A stretch of DNA of 64,000 bases from positions 1 to 64,000 of the forward strand of contig JAPKXY010000030.1 of assembly GCA_026394605.1 (NCBI GenBank), in the 5' to 3' direction. Numbering within the stretch: position 1 is the first letter of the stretch; the number at the start of each line of letters is the position of its first letter. Both the position numbers and the translations under genes were made by a program. This DNA comes from Methanoregula sp. Lineage in GTDB: Archaea > Halobacteriota > Methanomicrobia > Methanomicrobiales > Methanospirillaceae. The notes beneath the pieces are model-generated. The model was given only the letters and a program-made list of their open reading frames with translations. It did not search any database and was not told the origin of the DNA. This document shows positions 44,815-53,831 of the stretch, one piece after another.

Positions 44815-47121
44815 TTATTGTATGCTCGCTTGTGTTTCTTTTAAGAACTCAATCATATCCGTTCCATGTACAGTACTTTGCCGGACCCAGTCGAACTTCA
44901 GTAACTCTTTGTAGAACAATTTCTTTCCTTTGGACGGGATTTCTTCAGATGCGCACCATCTTCCATATTCCGTCCATATATCTGTTTTGTTCATTTTTTG
45001 CCCGATGAGCTTCCTTTCTTTAATGAATCTGAGTACATCATCTTGTTGTTGATGATAATCCTCCAATGCCATCGTCATTTTATCACTGATTTTGAGATGA
45101 CCAAGCTGTTTGTACTTACGATACCCCTCTATAACCCACGAAAATATGCCAGCTGATTCTTCTTTTATCAGAATTTTGTGATAGAGGTCAATCTTTCGAT
45201 CCCTTGGGATTGTCCTGGTAAAGGGGAATAATACAATCCTTCGCCACATTGCGTGTGTTGTATCGGTGATATTCGGAAGCTCATTAAGCATCAACCATAA
45301 ATCAAACTGGGGATCGATATTATCCCATTCCCCGTATAAGAATCTACATTTTATCAGCTCTCCCCCCGTGATTCTTTTCAGCAATTCCGTATCTAAAATC
45401 TTCATCTGGGATTTTGATTTTTTATCGTCTGATGCTTCAGCTGCAATTACAAATCGTGCCCCTTTGAGAAGTGCAAGATCACTTCTCGGGTCCGTTACGG
45501 GTTTTACTGCAAAAGTATCAAAGCTCGTTTGGGTTGCATAATCAGCGAATAGTGACGTTAGGACATTGAAGGTGGTGCTCTTCCCATTTTCACCTGCTCC
45601 ATGAGCAAGGAATAATACTTGCTGGGGATTTTTCTCAATGAATGTATATCCTACAGCAATTTGGAAAGCTTCAGCAAGCTCATCATCATCACCGAATATG
45701 AATTTAATGTGTTCTTCCCATTTTGGACATGTTGCTCCTGGAATATAATCCACGTTCATCTTTTTTGAGATCCGATAATCTCTGTTAAACGGTTCAAGCT
45801 GCATTGCCGCAAGATCAAATACCCCATTATTAAGCACGATTTTTTCCTGAAGATTATCGATATCTCTTTGTTCAATAGCAATTTGCGGTTCTGATGATGC
45901 TAGCTTGGTAATATTTGTAATCTTAGTAATTGTGTCAAGCTGTTTGAGATGATTGAAGAATTTCTCCCGGATATACTTGTCGTGGATACTAGGGAGCTCG
46001 CTCCACATATCCAGCACCATTTTTTTCGTTAAATCCTGAACTTTGTTTGTTGTATCTATTTTGTATCGTCTCCCATCCCACACAAACCACTTATTCATTG
46101 TTTTGCAGAATAGGAGAGAATCACCAAATAAATCAGCAAACCGGTACGCAGCTCCATTTTCTGTAAGATGGTAGCCTTTCCATTGTTCTGCCACCTCTTT
46201 GTGTTGAATGTACTGACCAACAACACTTTGAAGAGCATTCTTTATTGTAAGCTCTCCGTAAGTGAGCTGGCCCCGTTTAGCGTCCCATTTGGCCCGATAA
46301 AGTTTGGATTTTCTGAATATCCTGTCAATTTGAACTGCATTTTTTGTATAGAATGCGAGATAATTACACAGAGCTTGATCGGCTTCTGATTGCGAGGGGT
46401 ATTTTGAAAAATCACCATTAATCAGGTCTCGGAAATGTTCGCGGTACTCCCGCTTCTTTGAGCTGTTAATGATCGATATTATCGTGTCATCTGATAGCTC
46501 ATCTTTTTCAATGTTAGGAAATGTACTCGCCGGATCCGGTCTGGGTGAATCATCAATCTTACTGTACAGTGAATCGATTGCAGCTTGTGAAGCTCGAATC
46601 CACGTATATTGAGACAGGACATTGCCAGTGACAGTTAAATATCGCCCGGAATCGTACATTTCAATATTAGCTTTTCTTGATCGATTACCGGGTTTTTTTC
46701 CAATACATAGAATGTGGATGCCCTTTCCGGATGGGGATATTTCTGCGTAGCTGTTAAATTGTTGGATATATCCTTCAATATCCGGATCAATCTCTCCATC
46801 ATCATTTATCACGTGGTCAAAATCTACTCCAATAATATCCGAATCTTTCGTAAGAACGAATCCTATACCATTGAATCCATTTACTTTAAAAGATTGTACG
46901 GCAACCTCAAACGTACTCCACGTTCCGGAGTTTGTGGTATCGGCTTTATCTCCAGTAATGGGGTTGTAAGGTATTTTCGTCACCAGTCCATCTTTCGTCT
47001 CATTTCTCCAAATGATCCAGTTAGGGATCATTTTGATTTGATCCGGTATATTACCAAAGTTAACGAGGTCCACGTCGATTTTATCCGGATGAGGAATCCA
47101 AGATGCAATTACCTCTCCCAT
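44815..47121 (-). CDS. PrimPol-D5-type replication protein (primase-helicase)
   Basis: A 768-residue plasmid/virus replication protein. An N-terminal primase-polymerase (about 1-190) shows the catalytic GVDFDH and SPSGKGIHILCIG. A middle D5_N-like linker is followed by a superfamily 3 helicase with Walker A FLAHGAGENGKSTTF, Walker B region GARFVIAAEAS, and sensor-like WLMLNELPN. A wH-like C-terminus ends the protein. It would prime and unwind the element's own DNA. The presence of such a protein makes the block a replicating element, at least in origin. Confidence 0.92.
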   Translation of the reverse strand: MGEVIASWIPHPDKIDVDLVNFGNIPDQIKMIPNWIIWRNETKDGLVTKIPYNPITGDKADTTNSGTWSTFEVAVQSFKVNGFNGIGFVLTKDSDIIGVDFDHVINDDGEIDPDIEGYIQQFNSYAEISPSGKGIHILCIGKKPGNRSRKANIEMYDSGRYLTVTGNVLSQYTWIRASQAAIDSLYSKIDDSPRPDPASTFPNIEKDELSDDTIISIINSSKKREYREHFRDLINGDFSKYPSQSEADQALCNYLAFYTKNAVQIDRIFRKSKLYRAKWDAKRGQLTYGELTIKNALQSVVGQYIQHKEVAEQWKGYHLTENGAAYRFADLFGDSLLFCKTMNKWFVWDGRRYKIDTTNKVQDLTKKMVLDMWSELPSIHDKYIREKFFNHLKQLDTITKITNITKLASSEPQIAIEQRDIDNLQEKIVLNNGVFDLAAMQLEPFNRDYRISKKMNVDYIPGATCPKWEEHIKFIFGDDDELAEAFQIAVGYTFIEKNPQQVLFLAHGAGENGKSTTFNVLTSLFADYATQTSFDTFAVKPVTDPRSDLALLKGARFVIAAEASDDKKSKSQMKILDTELLKRITGGELIKCRFLYGEWDNIDPQFDLWLMLNELPNITDTTHAMWRRIVLFPFTRTIPRDRKIDLYHKILIKEESAGIFSWVIEGYRKYKQLGHLKISDKMTMALEDYHQQQDDVLRFIKERKLIGQKMNKTDIWTEYGRWCASEEIPSKGKKLFYKELLKFDWVRQSTVHGTDMIEFLKETQASIQ

Positions 47122-47133
47122 TTTCCCACCCTT

Positions 47134-47394
47134 TTAGACTCTATAAATCCGTTCACAATCACCCGGTATATCATCTGGGAACCAGGCATCTCTTCCAATG
47201 ATGATGAACTCCTCATATTCAACGACCTTTTCTGCGTCATATTTTGAAAACAGATACGATATCATCGGATCATAACTGAAGGCGGGCGCAAGTTGGTTAA
47301 CCACATTTGCAGCTAGTCGATTGACGTATTCGCCAGTAATTTCGCCTTCTTCCATCGAAATATCAAGTAATTGGTCACAATCAGATTCGGTCAT
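47134..47394 (-). CDS. Small acidic protein between regulator and replication protein
   Basis: An 86-residue acidic protein (MTESDCDQLLDISMEEGEIT at the start; later YDAEKVVEYEEFIIIGRDAW). Start at 47394; a TTG two codons upstream is possible. It overlaps the RHH gene by 14 bases and lies 12 bases before the replication protein, so all three form one operon. It could be a copy-control or antitoxin-like partner of the regulator, but no family is recognised. Confidence 0.6.
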   Translation of the reverse strand: MTESDCDQLLDISMEEGEITGEYVNRLAANVVNQLAPAFSYDPMISYLFSKYDAEKVVEYEEFIIIGRDAWFPDDIPGDCERIYRV

Positions 47395-47533
47395 CGTCAA
47401 AACCGCGCCTCTGATCTTTGCATTGTAGCATCTGTTTTACAACTTCGGTAATCGTCTTTGACTCTTTTTCAGAAATCGCTTTAATTTCATCAGCAACTTC
47501 TGATCTAACCATTATGGAGGTATATGAAGCCAT
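47381..47533 (-). CDS. Ribbon-helix-helix (CopG-like) regulator
   Basis: A 50-residue protein. ASYTSIMVRSEVADEIKAIS is a beta-strand plus helix of RHH repressors and KESKTITEVVKQML the second helix. The start at 47533 has GGTGAT eight bases upstream. Such proteins often control plasmid replication or antitoxin operons by binding short palindromes; a 14-bp perfect palindrome lies 13 bases before its start. It is first in the operon that ends in the replication protein. Confidence 0.75.
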   Translation of the reverse strand: MASYTSIMVRSEVADEIKAISEKESKTITEVVKQMLQCKDQRRGFDDDRI

Positions 47534-47545
47534 TTTTATAATCAC

Positions 47546-47559
47546 CATACATATGTATG
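47546..47559. promoter_or_regulatory. Palindromic operator candidate for the RHH regulator
   Basis: CATACATATGTATG is a perfect 14-bp palindrome located 13 bases upstream of the RHH start codon. RHH repressors bind such sites in pairs and shut off their own operons. Confidence 0.5.
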
Positions 47560-47820
47560 TAAGTAACAATGGATATAGATCTCCCTTCCCTCCAATCTCG
47601 CCAACCAGGATTTCTCACATCAGTCCCCATTTTGGACATTTGAGGCATATTCCAATTCCTTGAATTCACTTCTTTTCTCTTCCTTCTGGTCGATATCAAT
47701 TTCATCAACCGCTACTCAGAGCGTTTCGCAAGTATAAAACCGTATGGGTTGGATTTGAGCCCAGATAGCAAAACAGGAGATTTTATGAATTTAAATTAAT
47801 TGTTAAATAAAAAAGTTTTT

Positions 47821-47990
47821 CTCAGATCTCAGCAGCTCTGAGTACATGAAAATACTCAGATCTCAGCAGCCCTCAATAGGATGCAAACACTCAGATCTCA
47901 GCAGCTCTCAGTACATGCAAATACCAAGATCTCAGCAGCTCTCAGTACATGCAAATCTCAGTACATGCATACGCTCAGATCTCAGCTCAC
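47821..47990. repeat. Tandem 34-bp iteron-like direct repeats
   Basis: Four tandem units of 33-35 bp (47821-47854, 47855-47889, 47890-47923, 47924-47956) each contain AGATCTCAGCAG; units 1, 3 and 4 continue with TACATG. Partial units follow to about 47990. There are no gaps and the unit contains BglII-like palindromes (AGATCT). The repeats lie in a gene-free stretch of about 550 bases (47534-48087) upstream of the RHH-PrimPol operon. They are likely an origin, partition or incompatibility site. Confidence 0.7.
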
Positions 47991-48087
47991 AGCTCAGACT
48001 TATCATAAACGCAGCCCAGGTATTTTTCTTGAATTAATATGGGTGCACGTACCCCTATCTCTATAATAAAAAATTGTTTATGTAATT

Positions 48088-48615
48088 TTACTCATCAACG
48101 AAGAACTGATCACCAATCGGTTGAGGTAGGTCAGGGATGTTTATTGTATACATGCTTGAGGTAAGCGATACGAGCCCTTCCTTCAATGCTATTCTCATCA
48201 GGTCTGCTCGTAGCTTACTGCATATGATGATGCTGTCCTTCCAGCTACCTGTCGTTGAGTTCCATCCGCTTACTGCGATCTCCCACCATCCTCTAAATAC
48301 ATCAAACAACTCTTTATAATTCCTGACAACTCTCTTCCTTTCTTGTTCTGGTATTTGTTGTTGTGGTCTTGGAATGGGGGTAATATAATCGGATGGTTTC
48401 TTTGGTAATGGAACTGCAACCCATATTCCATCTTTACCCCATTGGTCAGCCATCCATTTTCCCTGAACATCCAACATAGCCGATTCAAAACTCATGATAA
48501 TATCGATTTCTTTTATAATGGCATACGAATCGTAAATATAGGTAAATGATGCCATTATGGTTCCCAGGCTTTCCCTCATGTCTGATATATCGATTTTGCT
48601 TTTTTCGATTGACAA
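48088..48615 (-). CDS. Hypothetical protein of the integrated element
   Basis: A 175-residue protein from a TTG start preceded by AAGGTGAG (SIEKSKIDISDMRESLG). It is Trp-rich (FRGWWEIAVSGWNSTTG), with a C-terminal acidic tail. No motif identifies a family. It lies between the iteron array and the large integrase and probably belongs to the integrase operon. Confidence 0.6.
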   Translation of the reverse strand: MSIEKSKIDISDMRESLGTIMASFTYIYDSYAIIKEIDIIMSFESAMLDVQGKWMADQWGKDGIWVAVPLPKKPSDYITPIPRPQQQIPEQERKRVVRNYKELFDVFRGWWEIAVSGWNSTTGSWKDSIIICSKLRADLMRIALKEGLVSLTSSMYTINIPDLPQPIGDQFFVDE

Positions 48616-48619
48616 TCTC

Positions 48620-48793
48620 TCACCTTAATCCGCAAGCTTTCATAAATTTTTCTCGAGAGAAAAGGGGATTATCCGCGGCAAAAAGTATCGCATATTTCCT
48701 TGCAACCTTTTCTCTTGCTGCCACTGGTTTGATTCTTCTGATTATTCCGGCAAATTCCTGATAATGCCGGCGTTGATATTTAGGACGAATTAT
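48620..48793 (-). CDS. Overlooked small basic protein, start uncertain
   Basis: An open frame that ends in the ribosome site of the next gene reads as a coherent basic protein of about 50 residues (HYQEFAGIIRRIKPVAARE, then NPLFSREKFMKACGL). A pattern like NPxFxREKFxxACG recurs, as I recall, in small proteins of archaeal viruses and plasmids. It has no ATG or TTG at the expected place; only a GTG at 48724 or a non-standard ATA/ATT near 48790 beside AGGTGA could start it. Confidence 0.4.
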   Translation of the reverse strand: MIRPKYQRRHYQEFAGIIRRIKPVAAREKVARKYAILFAADNPLFSREKFMKACGLR

Positions 48794-48882
48794 ATCACCT
48801 AATTAATATATATTTATCCTAGAATAAAAATGTAGCACAAAAGAATGAGCGATTATAAGGCGTTATAAGCCAATAAAAAAGA

Positions 48883-50295
48883 TTATCTCGTTGTAAAAAT
48901 AGTGCGTTTTTTAGGTGATTTTTCCCTTATAGTAATTTTTTCATCATCATTCCCAATCGTGATATTTGCTAATTGCTCTGGCGATATAAGTGATGGTGAT
49001 TTCTTAGGAGCAACAGGTGATGGTTCCCGCGGCGCTTGTAATCGTGGGATATTCTTGATACCAGAAATCTCATCCACCTTATCCACCACTTTAAATCTCT
49101 TGATCAGTTCTTCAGTCATTGTATTCTTCCACTGCTGGAACTCTTCACGGAGCGTTTGGTTTTCTGACCGTATTTCCATCAATTTTTGTTTTAATTCGAT
49201 ATTTTCAATATGAATATCCTGGGTTTTCTCCCGGATATTCTTCATCTCCTCTTTTGTTTTCACAATCTCTTCGACATTATCGTCATAAATCCTGAGGTAC
49301 GGTTCGCCTTTAAGATATATTTCCAACATTTTTTCCAAAACTGGTCGATTATATGTCCTTTCTAACGTCGATAGATGGCCGGTAAAAAACTTTATATAGA
49401 ACTCAGGAATCCCAGAATACCCTAAATTTGTGACAAAATATTTGCGGAAAAGATGAAAATGGATTGTTGATCTTCCGGTGTCCTGGTCTTTTCTCATCAA
49501 TCCCGATTTGTAAAGAGCTGTTTTTAAAATATTTTCGGCGTTGTTCTTACCAAATGTGAAAATGCGGGCATCATCTTTTGATGTTTTCACACGGAAACGG
49601 CCACGGCTACGCCCTATAATATAATCCGTGTATTTCTCTCGTATTGCTAGCCATTGTTTGAGAAGTTCTACAGCCTCTTTATTTATGAACGTGGTACGAG
49701 AATGAACATTTTTGGTACCCGTGCCATTCTTTTTCCGCCCTTTTAAAGATATAATCCCATAAGTATCATGGATTTTTACATCATCAAGCGTGAGGTTCAA
49801 TGCTTCACCCAACCTCAATCCTGATGACACGATTAGCATGATAAGAGTCTTTAGCTTCAGGTCTGCAACGTTGAGTATCTGCCGTATTTTTTCTTTCGTC
49901 AGGTCATCCTCTTCTGATATAGGCCCGCCAGAACTAATTTTATTTCGCAGGTTTTTCTCTTGTTTTCTCGTCAGCTCAACGTTGTTATAGAGCATGAGCT
50001 CTTTCACGGCATTTAGGTAATACGATGACGTAGTAGGTGCGTATAATTTCTCACAAGTGTTCCCAAAATGAATCAAGTCAGCTAAGTAATCCCTTTTCTC
50101 CCGAAAATAACGGTCAGCAAAATCTTCAAATTTTTCCTTCTCTTTTTCAGAAACTCTTTTTCCTTTCCGCGTGAAACCGTATGTGAATGAAAGAAAAGCT
50201 ATTACACCGGAATAATAGCTCGATCTCGTTGAACTCACACTATACTGGCCGAGAAAGGAAGCAATCCGTGCCATGCTGGTCAATGGGTGCGTCAT
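48883..50295 (-). CDS. Tyrosine recombinase (integrase) with C-terminal coiled coil
   Basis: A 470-residue integrase. An N-terminal core-binding region (about 1-140) precedes the catalytic domain, with Arg in SSGLRLGEAL, HFHLFRKYF (HxxR) and FTGHLSTLERTYNR (late His and Tyr). About 130 residues follow, beginning with a coiled coil (EEIVKTKEEMKNIREK). The start at 50295 lies about 25 bases after a TATA box. The gene is divergent from alaS with 43 bases between start codons, which places the right end of the element there. It probably catalyses integration and excision. Confidence 0.9.
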   Translation of the reverse strand: MTHPLTSMARIASFLGQYSVSSTRSSYYSGVIAFLSFTYGFTRKGKRVSEKEKEKFEDFADRYFREKRDYLADLIHFGNTCEKLYAPTTSSYYLNAVKELMLYNNVELTRKQEKNLRNKISSGGPISEEDDLTKEKIRQILNVADLKLKTLIMLIVSSGLRLGEALNLTLDDVKIHDTYGIISLKGRKKNGTGTKNVHSRTTFINKEAVELLKQWLAIREKYTDYIIGRSRGRFRVKTSKDDARIFTFGKNNAENILKTALYKSGLMRKDQDTGRSTIHFHLFRKYFVTNLGYSGIPEFYIKFFTGHLSTLERTYNRPVLEKMLEIYLKGEPYLRIYDDNVEEIVKTKEEMKNIREKTQDIHIENIELKQKLMEIRSENQTLREEFQQWKNTMTEELIKRFKVVDKVDEISGIKNIPRLQAPREPSPVAPKKSPSLISPEQLANITIGNDDEKITIREKSPKKRTIFTTR

Positions 50296-50308
50296 CTTAT
50301 AAAACTTT

Positions 50309-50320
50309 GTATAAAAATAC
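50309..50320. promoter_or_regulatory. Shared TATA box between integrase and alaS
   Basis: GTATAAAAATAC is an imperfect inverted repeat read as a TATA box on both strands. It lies about 20-30 bases before alaS and about 14-25 before the integrase start. Both genes appear to use it, with nearly leaderless transcripts. Confidence 0.45.
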
Positions 50321-50338
50321 CACATGGACGTGTATTTA

Positions 50339-53080
50339 ATGCTCGAAGAAGAGTACCAGATCGATTATTTTAAAACACAGGGCCTGACCCGGAAGGTATG
50401 CAGGAGTTGCAGTTCAGCGTTCTGGACACGGTAGTCCTCCCGCGAGATCTGTGGCGACGCTCCCTGCGAACCCTACAATTTTATCGGCAACCCGGTTTTT
50501 TCCTGCAGCACACTCGATAGCATGAGGGAAGCGTTCCTATCATTTTTTGAAAAAAACGGGCACACCCGCATCGCACGGTATCCGGTAGTTGCACGGTGGC
50601 GGGATGATATTTATCTTACCATCGCTTCGATTGCTGACTTCCAGCCTTTTGTTACCGCCGGAATAGTGCCCCCGCCAGCAAACCCGCTTACGATCTCCCA
50701 GCCCTGCATCCGGTTAAATGATCTCGATTCTGTCGGGAGATCGGGACGGCACCTCACGATGTTCGAGATGATGGCGCACCATGCCTTCAATTCCCCGACC
50801 GATGAGGTGTACTGGAAGAACCGAACGGTCGAGCTCTGCGACCAGTTCCTCCAGTCCATCGGTGCTGACCTCAACCGCGTGACCTACAAGGAACACCCGT
50901 GGATAGGTGGAGGCAACGCCGGTCCGAGTCTCGAAATACTTATCGGGGGGCTGGAAGTCGCGACGCTCGTTTTTATGAGCCTCGGCAGACAGAAGACCGG
51001 ACAACCGGGGATCGATCTGAACGGGGAAATGTATTATCCGATGAAGACACGGATTGTCGATACAGGTTACGGGCTTGAACGGCTGGTCTGGGCATCGAAG
51101 GGTTCACCCACGATTTATGATGCTGTCTTTCCCGAAATGGTGAGCCGGGTGATGAGCGCTGCGGGTCTCTCCCACATGCTGGAGAACAAGGAGTTCACGA
51201 AAATCCTCGCGCTCAACGCGAAATATGCCGGGCTCATGGATATCTCCAGCTCCAACCTCTACCAGCTAAGGAAAAAGGTTGCAGCGTCAATCGATGTGCC
51301 GCTCGATAAGCTGGACCGTATGATCACCCCGATGGAGAAGGTGTATGCTATTGTCGACCACACCCGCTGCCTTGCCTATATGCTCGGGGACTGCATCGTC
51401 CCCTCCAATGTCAGGGAGGGCTACCTCGCACGGCTCGTCATCCGGCGGACGCTGCGGATGATGAACGAGCTGAAACTACAGGACAACCTTGCCGACCTGA
51501 TCGAGAAGCAGATGCGCATTGTCGGCTTTAAATCCTTTGAACAGGACATCGCTGTTGTTCGCGAGATCGTTGACCGCGAAGTCGAGAAATATGCCACAAC
51601 CCTCGATCGCGGTACACGAATCGTCCAGAAGATTGCAAAGACCTACAAAGCCAAGAGCCAGCGCGTTCCGATGAGCGAGATCATCACCCTGTACGACTCC
51701 CATGGCATTCCGCCAGAAATGATCAAGGATATTGCGACAAACGAAGGTGCGGTTGTCGATCTCCCTGACAATTTCTATTCGCAGATTGCGCAAATGCACT
51801 CCGAATCGAAAAAGGAAGAGGGGGAGGATGCACAGGCAAAATACCTGGAACGGGTGCAGGGGCTTCCATCAACGAAGAAACTCTACTACGAACAACCTGC
51901 CGATATCGAATTTGAGGGAGTCGTGCTTGACTTTTTTGACGGGTTTGTGGTCATGGACCAGACCCTCTTTTACCCGGAGGGCGGTGGGCAGCCCTCGGAT
52001 ACCGGTACGCTGGTCTCCGCTGAGAGCATGGTCCGTGTTGATGGCGCGCTCAAGATCGGGGAGGTGATCCTCCACCACATCAGTGGGGGTGTCCTGAAGC
52101 GCGGTGACCGCGTTAAGGGGATGGTCGATGAGGAGCGGCGCTGGTCGTTGATGCGCCACCACACTGCAACGCATATCCTGCTCCATGCTGTAAAAGAGGT
52201 ACTTGGCGTCCACATCCACCAGGCGGGGGCGCAGAAAGGGCAAGAAAGCTCGCGGCTCGATATCCGGCACTTCAAGCATATCACCATGGATGAGATGCGT
52301 CAGATCGAGATCGCCGCCAACCGCATGATCATGGCAAGCCAGCCGGTCGAGATCGCTGTGGAGGACCGGACCCGGGCAGAGCAGAAATACGGTTTTATTC
52401 TCTACCAGGGGGGTGTTCCTCCCGGTCGGGACATTCGCGTCGTAAAAGTCGCCGGCGACATCGAAGCCTGCGCGGGCACGCACTGCAGGAATACCGGGGA
52501 AGTTGGTGTGGTCAAACTCATCCGTGTTGAGCATATCCAGGACGGCATTGAACGGATCGAGTTTGCAGCTGGTATCGCTGCACTGTATTATATGCAGCAC
52601 CTTGAGCAAATTGTCAATTCTTCAGCTGATGTACTCTCCGTCCAGCAGGAAAACCTGCCGGCTACGGTGACGCGGTTTTTTACTGAATGGAAGGACTTAA
52701 AAAAAGAGATCGAACGCTTAAGCCGGACTCTGGTGGAGATCGAGACAAAAAACCTGGTTGCCGAATCGATCGGGGGAATATCAGTTGTTATTAAGCGTCT
52801 GGATCTTCCTGCACGCGAACTTTCAGCCATTGCCATCGGGGTATCGGCAAACGGCGGTGTTGCACTCCTTGCGGGCAGCACCGAGAGCGCCCGTGTGGTG
52901 CTCGCATCAGGCGACTCCCGTGTGAATGCCGGAGAAATCATCGGGCAGGTCTGCCTCCTCCTTGGTGGCAAGGGTGGAGGTAAGCCGACACTTGCGCAGG
53001 GCGGCGGGCCGAATGTGGCGCAGATCGACTTTGCATTGAAGGTCGGGCGCGAACGGATTATTGCAGCACTTCATGGCTGA
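50339..53080 (+). CDS. alaS: Alanyl-tRNA synthetase, with in-frame TAG at codon 32
   Basis: Archaeal-type AlaRS charges tRNA-Ala. The frame from ATG at 50339 reads as an archaeal N-terminus (MLEEEYQIDYFKTQGLTRKV, then CRSCSSAFWTR), has TAG at 50432-50434, and continues with EICGDAPCEPYNFIGNP. Frame and zinc-binding cysteines are intact on both sides. The catalytic core, the editing domain with its HxxxH (MRHHTATHILLHAV), CAGTHC and a C-terminal DHHA1 part (GKGGGKPTLAQGGG) follow. Counting the TAG codon it has 913 residues, normal length. A start at Met62 (50522) would give a bacterial-like N-terminus but has no ribosome site. The stop overlaps the next gene by eight bases. Confidence 0.9.
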
Positions 53081-53804
53081 GACTGTCATCGTTCTGGAAC
53101 CGGGCGAGGAGAAGGCGACCAAGATCGCAAAAGCAATGGCGAGCAAGACGGCAAGTGATATCCTCAAGTTCATTGGTGAAGGACCAAAAACGTCCACCGA
53201 GATTTCCGAACGACTCTCCCTGCCGATGAACACTGCAAAATACCATATCGAGAACCTGCTCGACGCGGGGCTCATCAGCGTTTCCGCCACAAAATACAGC
53301 GTCAAGGGGCGGGAAGTCAAGGTCTACTCGTTAACCAACCAGCTCCTCATCGTAGCGCCACGCCAGTCAAATGTGCATTCGCTGCTCCTGAAGTACGTCT
53401 CACTCTTCGGAATTGTCGTGCTCGGCTCTCTTGTTATTTCACTCCTTTTTCCGATACTTGCATCATATGGTGGAATTAATGAGGGCATTAACGCTGTCCC
53501 CCGCGCACCGGTGCAGGAAGCCGGAGCTGCGTTTGCAAAAGCCACTTCAGATGCGGGTGTGGGGAATGTTTCATCATTAACCGGTGCAACGGCTGCTCTC
53601 GCAAAAGCCACTTTAGAGGTAGCGGCAGGGAATGCATCAGCACCACCTGATGCAACGGCTGCTCTCGCAAAAGCCTCTGCGGACTCGATCGTTTCCGCCC
53701 CACCCTCCGCGCTCGATCCTGCGTTTGCATTCTTATGTGGCGGGGTTCTGGTGATCTTCGTGCTTGTCTGCTATGAAGTATATCTCTGGCGGAAAATGAG
53801 ATGA
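53073..53804 (+). CDS. Membrane-anchored winged-helix regulator
   Basis: A 243-residue protein. The N-terminal third is an ArsR-like winged helix (ASDILKFIGEGPKTSTEISE, NTAKYHIENLLDAGLI). Then come one transmembrane helix (about 110-130), a spacer with Ala-rich repeats (AAFAKATSDAG, AALAKATLEVAAGN, AALAKASAD), and a second helix near the C-terminus (FLCGGVLVIFVLVCYEVY). It may be a sensor that transmits a signal from the membrane to DNA. The start at 53073 overlaps alaS by eight bases. Confidence 0.75.
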   Translation: MAETVIVLEPGEEKATKIAKAMASKTASDILKFIGEGPKTSTEISERLSLPMNTAKYHIENLLDAGLISVSATKYSVKGREVKVYSLTNQLLIVAPRQSNVHSLLLKYVSLFGIVVLGSLVISLLFPILASYGGINEGINAVPRAPVQEAGAAFAKATSDAGVGNVSSLTGATAALAKATLEVAAGNASAPPDATAALAKASADSIVSAPPSALDPAFAFLCGGVLVIFVLVCYEVYLWRKMR

Positions 53805-53831
53805 TAAAAAGTGCTCAAACTTAAAAAGGGG

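Noticed and set aside
47505-47708. 67-codon ORF on the minus strand
   Set aside because: It overlaps the RHH gene in another frame and has no coherent protein pattern.
47821-47990. CRISPR-like array
   Set aside because: Units are directly abutting with no unique spacers, and no cas gene is present.
50432-50434. Pyrrolysine codon as the default reading of alaS TAG
   Set aside because: No pyl gene is visible and TAG is used as a normal stop in at least five genes here; kept only as a remote option.
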